Positions 12,720 to 21,014 of a stretch of 64,000 bases of DNA are shown here, piece after piece. Position 1 is the first letter of the stretch. Every line of letters starts with the position of its first letter. A program made the position numbers and the translations under genes. This DNA is from Curtobacterium sp. MCPF17_002 (GTDB lineage Bacteria > Actinomycetota > Actinomycetes > Actinomycetales > Microbacteriaceae): NCBI RefSeq assembly GCF_003234115.2, contig NZ_CP126251.1, positions 1,364,001 to 1,428,000 on the forward strand, in the 5' to 3' direction. Below the pieces are notes generated by a model. The model was not told where the DNA came from, ran no database searches, and saw only the letters and a list, made by a program, of their open reading frames with translations.

Positions 12720-15284
12720 CTACGGGCGGAGGGACCCCGCGTGCCGGAGGACGAGCGGGGAGAGCAGCGCCTCCGTGTCGATGCCGGGCGCGCCCCTCAC
12801 GGTGAACGTCACCGACTCGCCGGCGAGCAGGGACACGAGCCCGTCGTCCACCCGTGCCGCTCGGTCGACCCGGTCCGGGAACAGCGAGACGTCCCGCGCG
12901 TACGACGTCGCCGTGACGTGCACCCGCGCGCCGTCCGGGGTCGCCTGCACGGTCGCGGTCAGCGGTTCCGGCGCGAGCACCTGGTCGACGACCTCGGCGA
13001 AGTCGAACACCGTGCGGGTGCCGGCACCGGTGACGACGAGCACCTCGGCGGCCGCGTCCTCCGGGACCGCGAGCGACGGCGGCAGGACGACACGGTCGGC
13101 GTCGGCCGGGTCGGCGGCGAGCGGGAACGAGGCGGACTCGAGGACGGTGCCGTCGAACGCGACCCGGGAGACCCTCACCTCGTCCGAGACCGGCGCACCG
13201 GACGCGTTGACGAGGACGACCTCGAGGGAGTCTCCGGACGGCTGCACCGTGAGGAGCACCGGCTGGTACGCCTGTCGCACCGCGTACCAGACCGGCTTCC
13301 GGATGCCGGCGTGGTCGACGAGCGCCCACGACACCACGGGCCAGTCGTCGTTGAGCTGCCAGACGATCATGCCCGTGTTGTCGGGCGTCCGCGAGCGGAA
13401 CCACTCCATGCCGAACCGGATCGCGTGCGCCTGGTTGAGCTGCGCCGCCCAGTGCCAGTCCTCGATGCGCCAGTCCTCGGTGGGCGCCGGCACCGGCAGG
13501 TGCCCGCGCATGCCGTCGGCGAGCTTCCGGTTGCCCTGGTCGGCCTTCTGGTGCACGAGCATCTCGTGGCCGTCCGGGTCGAGCGGCTCGTCGTGCACGA
13601 CGTCGGTCAGGGTGGACCACGCGGGCGGCCCCTGGAAGCCGAACTCGGCGACGAAGCGGGGGTTCCAGTCGCGGTAGGCCGTGTAGTCCAGCCGGTTCCA
13701 GACGTCCCAGATGTGCACGCTGCCGTTCCGCTCGTCGTTCGGCGTCAGGTACTCGTCGAACGAGAACGGGCTGCCCGGCGTGTACGGGCGCGTGGGGTCG
13801 AGCTCGGCCACGATCGCCGGGAACAGCGAGCGGTAGTACCCGTCGCCCCAGGTCCGGCCGACGAGCGAGGGCCGCCAACCCCACTCGGCGTAGGCCACGA
13901 GGTTCTCGTTGTTGCCGTTCCACACCACGAGCGAGGGGTGCGGACTGAGGCGGGTGACGGCCTCGCGGACCTCGGGCTCGACCTCGTCGGCGAGCCAGGG
14001 CTCCTCGGCGTAGGCGGCGCACGCGAACAGGAAGTCCTGCCAGACGAGCACGCCGAGTTCGTCGCACCGGTCGTACAGGTCGTCGGACTCGTAGATCCCG
14101 CCGCCCCAGATCCGCAGGAGGTTCACGTTCGCCTCGACCGCGTCGTCGATCCGCTGGTGGTACCGCTCCGGGGTCATCTCGGTGAGGAACGCGTGGTCCG
14201 GGATCCAGTTCGCGCCGCGGACGATCACCGGGCGGTCGTTGACACGGAGCAGGAACGGGGCCCCGCCGGCGTCGGCCGCGGTGTCGAGGGTGACGGTGCG
14301 GAAGCCGACCCGGCCGGTCCAGACGTCGTCGCCGACCTCGACGCGGACGTCGTAGAGCGGCTGGTCGCCCTCGCCGCGCGGCCACCAGACGGCGACGTCC
14401 GGCACCTCGAGACGGACGGTCACCGACCCGGCGACCACCGGCCGCGAGACGACCACCGGACGCGAGACGACGACCGGGCCTGGAGGCGCGGTGTCGGGAC
14501 CCGGCGACGCTGCGGACGCAGGGTGCGGGGCCACGGTGATCCGCGCCTCCAGTCCGGCCGTTCCGGCACCGTCCGCAGACGCGACCGGTGCGTTGCCGAT
14601 GGCCTGCGAGAACCGACCCGAGGACCCGGCCGACTCGACGTCCACGTGGGCGGTCAGGATGCCGGTGGGGCCGTCGAGGTCGACGAGGGGGCGGACCGCG
14701 GCGATGCGCACGCCGCTCCACGACTCGATGCCGATCGACTTCCAGATGCCGCTCGTGGCGACGTCGACGCCCCAGTCCCACCCGAAGTTCGACGCGTTCT
14801 TGCGGAGGGCGTTGTACGGGTGGTGGTTGACATGGGGGAGCTCCCCGCCGTGCTGCTCGGACAGTCGTTCCGCGGCGGGCACGGGCGCGTCGAAGGTGAT
14901 GACGAGCTCGTTCGTGCCGGGCTGGAGGAGGTGCCCGACCGGGAACCGGTACGAGCGGTGCTGGTTCCGGGTGGTGCCGACGACGATGCCGTTGAGCTCG
15001 ACGGTGGCGAGCGTGTCGAGGCCCTCGGCGACGAGGTCGTGGCGGGTCTGGTCCGGCGCTGCCCACTCGAACGTCCGCCGGTACCGCCACACCGTGTCGC
15101 CGATCCACTGCGTCGCGGCCTCGTTGTCGCCGTCGAACGGGTGGGGGATCCGTCCCGCCCGCAGCAGGTCGGTGTGCACGCAGCCGGGGACCACCGCCTC
15201 GATCGCCGTGGTGAAGGCGTCTGCAGCCGCCGGGCCGCGCACCGCCTCGACCGTCCACGTGCCGTCCAGTGTCGTCCGCTCCAT
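12720..15284 (-). CDS. beta-mannosidase, glycoside hydrolase family 2
   Basis: Exo-acting enzyme that removes non-reducing mannose from beta-1,4-manno-oligosaccharides. A GH2 sugar-binding domain is at about residues 1-200, with an immunoglobulin-like domain and TIM barrel after it. The acid/base Glu is about residue 460 in WNGNNEN and the nucleophile Glu about 547 in VAEFGFQ. Length is 854 aa. The start at 15284 is chosen for the aggag six bases upstream and because MERTTLDGTW begins the conserved domain; the longer frame to 15401 runs into the divergent promoter. Odd: residues near 265-285 carry a Pro/Val repeat (VVVSRPVVVSRPVV) encoded by an 18-bp tandem repeat beside a large hairpin. It faces away from the importer operon and shares its control region. 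Confidence 0.95.
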   Translation of the reverse strand: MERTTLDGTWTVEAVRGPAAADAFTTAIEAVVPGCVHTDLLRAGRIPHPFDGDNEAATQWIGDTVWRYRRTFEWAAPDQTRHDLVAEGLDTLATVELNGIVVGTTRNQHRSYRFPVGHLLQPGTNELVITFDAPVPAAERLSEQHGGELPHVNHHPYNALRKNASNFGWDWGVDVATSGIWKSIGIESWSGVRIAAVRPLVDLDGPTGILTAHVDVESAGSSGRFSQAIGNAPVASADGAGTAGLEARITVAPHPASAASPGPDTAPPGPVVVSRPVVVSRPVVAGSVTVRLEVPDVAVWWPRGEGDQPLYDVRVEVGDDVWTGRVGFRTVTLDTAADAGGAPFLLRVNDRPVIVRGANWIPDHAFLTEMTPERYHQRIDDAVEANVNLLRIWGGGIYESDDLYDRCDELGVLVWQDFLFACAAYAEEPWLADEVEPEVREAVTRLSPHPSLVVWNGNNENLVAYAEWGWRPSLVGRTWGDGYYRSLFPAIVAELDPTRPYTPGSPFSFDEYLTPNDERNGSVHIWDVWNRLDYTAYRDWNPRFVAEFGFQGPPAWSTLTDVVHDEPLDPDGHEMLVHQKADQGNRKLADGMRGHLPVPAPTEDWRIEDWHWAAQLNQAHAIRFGMEWFRSRTPDNTGMIVWQLNDDWPVVSWALVDHAGIRKPVWYAVRQAYQPVLLTVQPSGDSLEVVLVNASGAPVSDEVRVSRVAFDGTVLESASFPLAADPADADRVVLPPSLAVPEDAAAEVLVVTGAGTRTVFDFAEVVDQVLAPEPLTATVQATPDGARVHVTATSYARDVSLFPDRVDRAARVDDGLVSLLAGESVTFTVRGAPGIDTEALLSPLVLRHAGSLRP
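14432..14553. repeat. tandem repeat plus hairpin element inside the beta-mannosidase gene
   Basis: Units cgaccaccggccgcgaga (14432-14449) and cgaccaccggacgcgaga (14450-14467) are 17 of 18 identical, and a decayed third copy begins at 14468. They are followed by an inverted pair, cctggaggcgcgg (14479-14491) and ccgcgcctccag (14541-14552). The element keeps the reading frame and adds a low-complexity linker to the protein. Confidence 0.7.
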
Positions 15285-15325
15285 CGCGTCTCCTGATCGT
15301 TGCGGGACCACCTCGTTGCGACCCC

Positions 15326-15354
15326 TTGACCGACTTAGTTTAGGCGTGTAACAA
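15326..15354 (+). promoter_or_regulatory. promoter and operator of the importer operon
   Basis: ttgacc (15326-15331) and taacaa (15349-15354) are 17 bases apart, 50 bases before the binding-protein start. ttagtt (15335-15340)-N8-taacaa (15349-15354) repeats the operator pattern found before the GH42 gene, and its right half coincides with the -10 box, as expected for a repressor site. The divergent beta-mannosidase gene starts 42 bases to the left and probably shares it. Confidence 0.6.
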
Positions 15355-15403
15355 TCACGCTCACAACGTGGACCCTGCGACGACGCAGACCGAGAGGACA
15401 ACG

Positions 15404-17093
15404 ATGTTCAACCCAACCCGTTCACGGCTCGCCATCGGCGCGGCCGTTCTCCTCGCCGGAGGCCTCGCGCTCACCGGCTGCAGCTCGAGCGGCAGCGCCA
15501 GCACCAGCAACGACGCCGCCGCCTCGACCCTGATCGCGTACACCGGCCAGTCCGGCGACTACCAGATCAACTTCAACCCGTGGTCGCCGTCGAACATCGG
15601 CGGCGTCGGCACGATCTACGAGTCGCTGTTCTTCATCACGAACGTCAACAACAACGACCCGAAGCCGCTCCTCGGCAAGTCGTACGAGTGGAACGGCGAC
15701 GGCACGCAGCTGACGATCACCCTCCGCGACGGGGCGAAGTGGAGCGACGGGAAGCCCTTCACCTCGAAGGACGTCGTGTTCACGCTCGACATGCTCAAGA
15801 AGCAGAAGGCCCTCAACTCGATCGGCTACGACGGCACCGCGAAGGCCGACGGCGACGACAAGGTCGTCGTGACCTTCGCCAAGCCGTCGTTCGTGCTCGG
15901 CCCGAACCTGCTCGGCAAGACCTGGATCGTGCCCGAGCACCTGTGGAAGGACATCGACCCCACCACCGACGTGATGCGGAAGCCGGTCGGCACCGGGCCG
16001 TACACGCTCGGCACCTTCAAGGCGCAGGCGTTCACGCTCGAGGCCAACAAGCAGTACTGGGACGGCGCCCCCGCGGTGAAGACGATCCGCTACCTGTCGC
16101 TGTCCGGCAACACGGCCGGCGCCGACGCCCTGTCGCAGGGGTCCATCGACTGGCAGACCGGCCCGGTCCCCGGGATGTCCGACATCGCCGCGAAGTACCC
16201 CGGGTACGACGGCATCACCATCCCGCAGAACCAGATGGCGCTCCTCACCTGCGCGAACACCGCGCTCGGGTGCACCGGTCCGCAGACCGACCCGGCCGTC
16301 CGGCACGCCATCGCCGACGCGATCAACCGCAAGCAGCTGAACTCGCTCGCGTTCGAGAACACCGCGAGCGAGATCTCGCCGACCTTCGCGCTCACCACGA
16401 CGCAGTCCGACACCATCTCGAAGGACGTGTCGCCGGCGGTCATGCCGAGCGGCGCCGACAAGGCCGCGGCCGCGGACTCCCTCGAGGGCGCCGGGTGGAA
16501 GAAGGGCGCCGACGGCATCTACGCCAAGGACGGCAAGAAGCTCTCGCTGACGGTCGAGGTCGTCACCGGGTGGACCGACTACATTCACCGCGATCGACAC
16601 GATGACGCAGCAGCTCAAGGCCGCGGGCATCGAGCTCAAGGCGCAGCAGTCGTCGTGGAACGAGTGGACCGACAAGAAGACGAAGGGCGACTTCGAGCTC
16701 GCGATCGACTCGCTCGGTCAGGGTCCGGCGTCGAACCCGTACTACCTCTACAACAACTACTTCACGACGGCGAACACCGCGAAGGTCGGTGAGGCGGCCC
16801 CGATGAACATCTCGCGGTACAGCAACCCCGACGTCGACGCCGCCCTCGCGAAGCTCGCCACGATCAACCCGGAGGACACCGCGGCGACGCAGCCCGAGTT
16901 CGACGTGATCCAGCAGCACATCGTCGAGGACCTGCCCTACATCCCCGTGATGACCGGCGGCACGACGAGCGAGTTCCACTCGTCGAAGTTCACCGGCTGG
17001 CCCACCAAGAAGGACCTCTACGCCTTCCCGGCCGTCTGGGCGAGCCCGGACAACGCCGAGGTCTTCAAGGCGCTGAAGCCGGCGAAGGGCTGA
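15404..17093 (+). pseudogene. ABC transporter substrate-binding lipoprotein, oligopeptide type, frameshifted
   Basis: SBP_bac_5-type extracellular binding protein. Its Met-start signal peptide ends in a lipobox (LALTGCSSSG). The first part reads in one frame as far as VVTGWTDYI; the rest, from TAIDTMTQQLKAAG to the natural end, continues in the +1 frame. One extra T at 16584-16585 (att-cacc where atc-acc would restore the frame) explains the shift. Unshifted, the product would be about 562 aa, normal for the family. As written, translation ends at 16792 with about 70 foreign residues and loses the C-terminal lobe. All downstream genes are intact, so this is either a recent mutation or a sequence error. 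gagaggac precedes the ATG. Confidence 0.88.
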
Positions 17094-17127
17094 TCACGAT
17101 GGGATCGCGACCGAGGAGCACTCGACG

Positions 17128-18117
17128 ATGACCTACTTCCTGCGCAAGATCGGCTTCTACGTCGTCGCACTCTGGGCGGCACTGACGCTGAACTTCATCA
17201 TCCCCAGGCTCCTGCCCGGGAACCCCGTGGACATCCTGCTCGCCAAGCTCCAGCAGCGCGGCGGACAGGTGACCCCGGCGACACGGCAGGCGTACGAGCT
17301 GCTCCTCGGTGGCGATTCCTCGGAGCCGCTCATCTCCCAGTACGGCCACTACATCGTCAACGTGTTCCGCGGTGACCTCGGGGTGTCCGTCAGCTACTTC
17401 CCGGCCCCCGTCACCGAGGTCATCGCGAGCTCGCTGCCGTGGACCATCGCCCTGGTCGGGATCGCCACGATCCTCGCCGCGATCATCGGCGTCGGCCTCG
17501 GCGCCTTCGTCGGGTGGCGTCCCGGCACCTGGCTCGACTCGTTCGTGCCGGCCACCACCCTGCTCGCCGCGGTGCCGTACTTCTGGCTCGCGCTGATCCT
17601 GGTGTACTTCTTCGCCACCGGGCTGCACCTCTTCCCGGCGCAGGGCGGCTACGACGTCGTGCTCAACCCGGGGTTCAACGGGGACTTCATCGGGTCGGCG
17701 ATCAAGTACGGAGTGCTGCCGGCGGTGACGATCGTGCTCGCGTCCCTCGGCGGCTGGCTGCTCGGGATGCGCAACATGATGGTCTCGACGCTGTCCGAGG
17801 ACTACATCACCACCGCGCAGGCGAAGGGCCTGTCCGACGGCAAGATCCTGCGGAACTACGCCGCCCGGAACGCCGTCCTGCCCTCCGTCGCCGGCTTCGC
17901 GATCTCCCTCGGGTTCATCGTGTCCGGCTCCGTCGTCACCGAGCAGGTGTTCTCCTACCCGGGCATCGGGTCGAAGCTCCTCTCCGCGGTGACGAACAAC
18001 GACTACGCGCTCATGCAGGGGATCTTCCTGTTCATCACCCTGGCGGTGCTCGGCGCGAACCTCGTCGTCGACCTGCTCTACGGGATCATCGACCCGCGCA
18101 CGCGGGCTCGGGCATAG
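17128..18117 (+). CDS. ABC importer permease, DppB type
   Basis: Inner-membrane subunit of an oligopeptide/nickel-type importer, 329 aa. It starts with the family's N-terminal helix (YFLRKIGFYVVALWAALTLN) and FIIPRLLPGNP. About six membrane segments are seen, with the EAA-like loop TAQAKGLSDGKILRNYAARN in the last third that docks on the ATPases. aggag at about 17113 precedes the ATG. It follows the binding protein by 34 bases and precedes the DppC-type permease by 13. Confidence 0.93.
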   Translation: MTYFLRKIGFYVVALWAALTLNFIIPRLLPGNPVDILLAKLQQRGGQVTPATRQAYELLLGGDSSEPLISQYGHYIVNVFRGDLGVSVSYFPAPVTEVIASSLPWTIALVGIATILAAIIGVGLGAFVGWRPGTWLDSFVPATTLLAAVPYFWLALILVYFFATGLHLFPAQGGYDVVLNPGFNGDFIGSAIKYGVLPAVTIVLASLGGWLLGMRNMMVSTLSEDYITTAQAKGLSDGKILRNYAARNAVLPSVAGFAISLGFIVSGSVVTEQVFSYPGIGSKLLSAVTNNDYALMQGIFLFITLAVLGANLVVDLLYGIIDPRTRARA

Positions 18118-18130
18118 GGAGGGGACGACC

Positions 18131-19210
18131 GTGACCAACATCCAGCAGGAGACCGAGCCCACCATCGGCGCACTGGCGGAGGAGGCCGACACCACCACGT
18201 CGATCGCCACCCGCCGGGCGACGAAGGGCGGCTTCCGTCGCTTCCTCCCGACCCTCACCCCGTGGCTGATCACCGGCATCGTGCTCATCCTCGGCGTGAC
18301 GCTGTTCGGGGTCCTCGGGCCGCTGCTCGTCGGCGACCCGACCACGATCCGCGACTCCGGCCTGCAGGGGCCGAGCGCGGCGAACCTCCTCGGCACCACC
18401 CAGACCGGCCAGGACGTCCTCGCGCAGCTCGCCTTCGCGACCCGCGGCAGCCTGCAGATCGGGCTGATCGTCGGGCTCCTCGCCACCGTGCTGTCGGCGT
18501 TCTTCGGCATCCTCGGGGCGTACCTCGGCGGGATCATGGACGAGGCGTTCTCGCTCTTCTCGAACGTCTTCCTCGTGATCCCGGGTCTGCCGCTCGTCAT
18601 CGTCATCTCCGGCCTCGTGCCGCGTGAGGCGCGCGGGCTCTGGACCATCGCCGTCGTCCTCGCGATCACGTCGTGGGCGGGGTCCGCCCGGGTGCTCCGT
18701 GCGCAGACGATGTCGATCCGGAACCGCGACTACGTGTCCGCCGCACGGGTCGCCGGAGAGCGGCCGTGGCGGGTGATCGCGGTCGAGATCCTGCCGAACC
18801 TGCTGCCCGTCCTGGCGTCGCAGTTCGTCTTCGCCGTGATCGCGGCGATCCTCGGGGAGGCCGGTCTGTCCTTCCTGGGGCTCGGAGCATCGAACTCGTC
18901 GACGCTCGGCACGATGCTCTTCTACGCCCAGAACGGCTTCGCGCTCGCCAACGGTGCGTGGTGGTGGTTCGTGCCGCCTGGCCTGCTGATCGCACTGCTC
19001 GGCATGGGCCTGTCGCTCGTGAACTTCTCGATCGACGAGGTCATCAACCCGCGCCTCGCCAACGTGCGGGCACAGCGCCGCCGCGAACGTCGCCTCCGTC
19101 GCGCGGCGCGTTCCACCCGGACTGGAGGCGCGGCCCGCGTCGCCGCCGCCGGTCACGACAGCGCGCATCACGACAGTGCGCATCACGACACGAAGGGGGC
19201 CGGCCGATGA
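18131..19210 (+). CDS. ABC importer permease, DppC type
   Basis: Second permease, 359 aa. An N-terminal cytoplasmic stretch of about 45 residues is followed by a first helix and, after a periplasmic loop, the remaining five. The conserved coupling loop reads SARVAGERPWRVIAVEILPN, and the family motif GLSFLGLG follows. The C-terminal tail is basic, then His-rich (AHHDSAHHDTK), encoded by a short gcgcatcacgacag repeat near 19160-19190. A GTG start is used with gagggg before it. The stop overlaps the ATG of the next gene (ATGA). Confidence 0.93.
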   Translation: MTNIQQETEPTIGALAEEADTTTSIATRRATKGGFRRFLPTLTPWLITGIVLILGVTLFGVLGPLLVGDPTTIRDSGLQGPSAANLLGTTQTGQDVLAQLAFATRGSLQIGLIVGLLATVLSAFFGILGAYLGGIMDEAFSLFSNVFLVIPGLPLVIVISGLVPREARGLWTIAVVLAITSWAGSARVLRAQTMSIRNRDYVSAARVAGERPWRVIAVEILPNLLPVLASQFVFAVIAAILGEAGLSFLGLGASNSSTLGTMLFYAQNGFALANGAWWWFVPPGLLIALLGMGLSLVNFSIDEVINPRLANVRAQRRRERRLRRAARSTRTGGAARVAAAGHDSAHHDSAHHDTKGAGR

Positions 19211-20124
19211 CCGCCACCGAGACCTCGACCGCCGGACCGGTCGTCGCCACCGCCGCGGGCCGCCGCGACGCCGTGCTCACGATCGAGCACCTCGACGTCG
19301 TCTACGAGACCGAGCACCCCGTGCACGCCGTGAAGGACGTCTCGCTGACGCTCGCGCCCGGCGAGATCCTCGGGCTGGCGGGGGAGTCCGGCTGCGGCAA
19401 GACGACCCTGGCCTACGCCATCACCCGGCTGCACCGCCCGCCGGCGAAGGTCACCTCGGGGAGCATCACCTTCCACGACCGCGACGGCACCGACGTCGAC
19501 CTGCTCGGCCTGCCGCACGAGCAGCTGCGGGCCGTGCGCTGGTCGAAGCTGTCCATGGTGTTCCAGGGGGCGATGAACGCGCTCAACCCGGTCACCACGA
19601 TCCGGGCGCAGCTCGACGACGCGCTCAAGGAGCACCGCCGCGGGCTGTCCCGGAAGGAACGCCGCGCCATCGCCGAGGACGCCCTCAGCCGCGTCGGCGT
19701 CGACCCCTCCCGCATCACCGCCTACCCGCACGAACTCTCCGGCGGCATGCGGCAGCGCGTCATGATCGCGATGGCGATGCTGCTCGAACCACAGATCATG
19801 ATCATGGACGAACCGACCACGGCCCTCGACGTCGTGGTGCAGCGGGAGATCCTGCGCGAGATCGTCCGGCTCCGTGACGAACTCGGCTTCGCGGTCGTGT
19901 TCATCACGCACGACCTGCCGCTGCTCCTCGAGATCAGCGACCGGATCGCGATCATGCTCCGCGGCGAGGTCGTCGAGTTCGACCGCGCCTCGGCCATCCA
20001 GCACGAGCCCAAGCACCCGTACACGAAGCGGCTGCTGCAGTCGTTCCCGAGCCTGTCGGGGGAGCGCGGCGCGTTCATCCGGACCGGCGTCGACTCGGGG
20101 ATCGAAGAGGAGATCGCGTCATGA
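19207..20124 (+). CDS. ABC importer ATPase, DppD type
   Basis: Nucleotide-binding subunit, 305 aa. Walker A is GESGCGKTT, the Q-loop is in MVFQGAMNALNP, the signature LSGGMRQRV, Walker B IMIMDEPTTALD and the switch His FITHD. The C-terminal extension HEPKHPYTKRLL is typical of oligopeptide-type ATPases. Stop-start overlaps of four bases on both sides show tight coupling. Confidence 0.94.
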   Translation: MTATETSTAGPVVATAAGRRDAVLTIEHLDVVYETEHPVHAVKDVSLTLAPGEILGLAGESGCGKTTLAYAITRLHRPPAKVTSGSITFHDRDGTDVDLLGLPHEQLRAVRWSKLSMVFQGAMNALNPVTTIRAQLDDALKEHRRGLSRKERRAIAEDALSRVGVDPSRITAYPHELSGGMRQRVMIAMAMLLEPQIMIMDEPTTALDVVVQREILREIVRLRDELGFAVVFITHDLPLLLEISDRIAIMLRGEVVEFDRASAIQHEPKHPYTKRLLQSFPSLSGERGAFIRTGVDSGIEEEIAS

Positions 20125-21014
20125 CCAGTGTGACCGTCAGCCACCTCGGCAAGGACTTCCACACCCGGAAGGGCCTCCGCCGCCAGACCCTGCGCGCCGT
20201 CGACGACGTGTCGTTCGAGCTGCAGCCCGGCCGCACCGTCGCCCTCGTCGGGGAGTCCGGCTCGGGGAAGTCCACCATCGCCCGGATGCTCGCGAAGCTC
20301 GAGTCCACCACGCGCGGCTCGATCGACGTCCGGCTCGACGACGGCACACCGGTCGTCGGCAGCCTGTACCGGCGGAACGTGCAGATGGTGTTCCAGGACC
20401 CGTTCGCGTCGCTCAACCCGTTCCACTCGATCGAGCACCACATCGCCCGGCCGCTGCAGCTGCACCACCGCACGCACGGGGCCGACGAGACCGCCGCGCG
20501 CGTCCGCGAGCTCCTCGGCCGGGTGAACCTCGACGAGGACTTCGCCACCCGCCGACCGCACGAACTCTCCGGCGGCCAGCGGCAGCGCGTCGCGATCGCC
20601 CGGGCACTGGCACCGGGCGCGCAGGTGCTCGTCGCCGACGAACCGGTGTCGATGCTCGACGTGTCGATCCGGTTGAGCGTGCTCAACCTGCTCGGACGCC
20701 TGCAGCGGGAGGACCGGCTCGCCGTCCTGTACATCACGCACGACCTCGCGACCGCGCGGCACTTCTCCGACGAGATCCTGGTGCTCTACCGCGGCCGGGT
20801 CGTCGAGCGCGGGCCCTCGGACGCCGTCATCCTCGACCCGCACCACGACTACACGCGTCTGCTCGCCGAGGCCGCACCGGACCCGGAGCGAGGCGACCGT
20901 CGCGTCACCGCGGGGCCGGCGCTCGACCGCTCGACCATCGACAACACCGTCTGCTACGACCACGCCGTCGGCGACTGGGTGTCGAGCGTCCCGGCACCGG
21001 TCGGGGCGCGATGA
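20121..21014 (+). CDS. ABC importer ATPase, DppF type
   Basis: Second nucleotide-binding subunit, 297 aa. Walker A is GESGSGKST, the Q-loop MVFQDPFASLNP, the signature LSGGQRQRV and Walker B VLVADEPVSMLD, with YITHD after it. The final 25 residues (TVCYDHAVGDW) resemble the C-terminal region of sugar-associated members more than peptide ones, but that is a weak impression. The last four bases overlap the alpha-galactosidase start. Confidence 0.93.
   Translation: MTSVTVSHLGKDFHTRKGLRRQTLRAVDDVSFELQPGRTVALVGESGSGKSTIARMLAKLESTTRGSIDVRLDDGTPVVGSLYRRNVQMVFQDPFASLNPFHSIEHHIARPLQLHHRTHGADETAARVRELLGRVNLDEDFATRRPHELSGGQRQRVAIARALAPGAQVLVADEPVSMLDVSIRLSVLNLLGRLQREDRLAVLYITHDLATARHFSDEILVLYRGRVVERGPSDAVILDPHHDYTRLLAEAAPDPERGDRRVTAGPALDRSTIDNTVCYDHAVGDWVSSVPAPVGAR

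Noticed and set aside
12741-15296. 851-codon open frame on the plus strand opposite the beta-mannosidase
   Set aside because: Shadow of the GH2 gene; composition is Arg/Val/Asp-biased and no domain is seen.
15368-16792. Treating the 474-codon frame as a complete binding protein
   Set aside because: Its last about 70 residues are out of family, while the adjacent frame continues the family sequence to the natural end, so a frameshift is the better reading.
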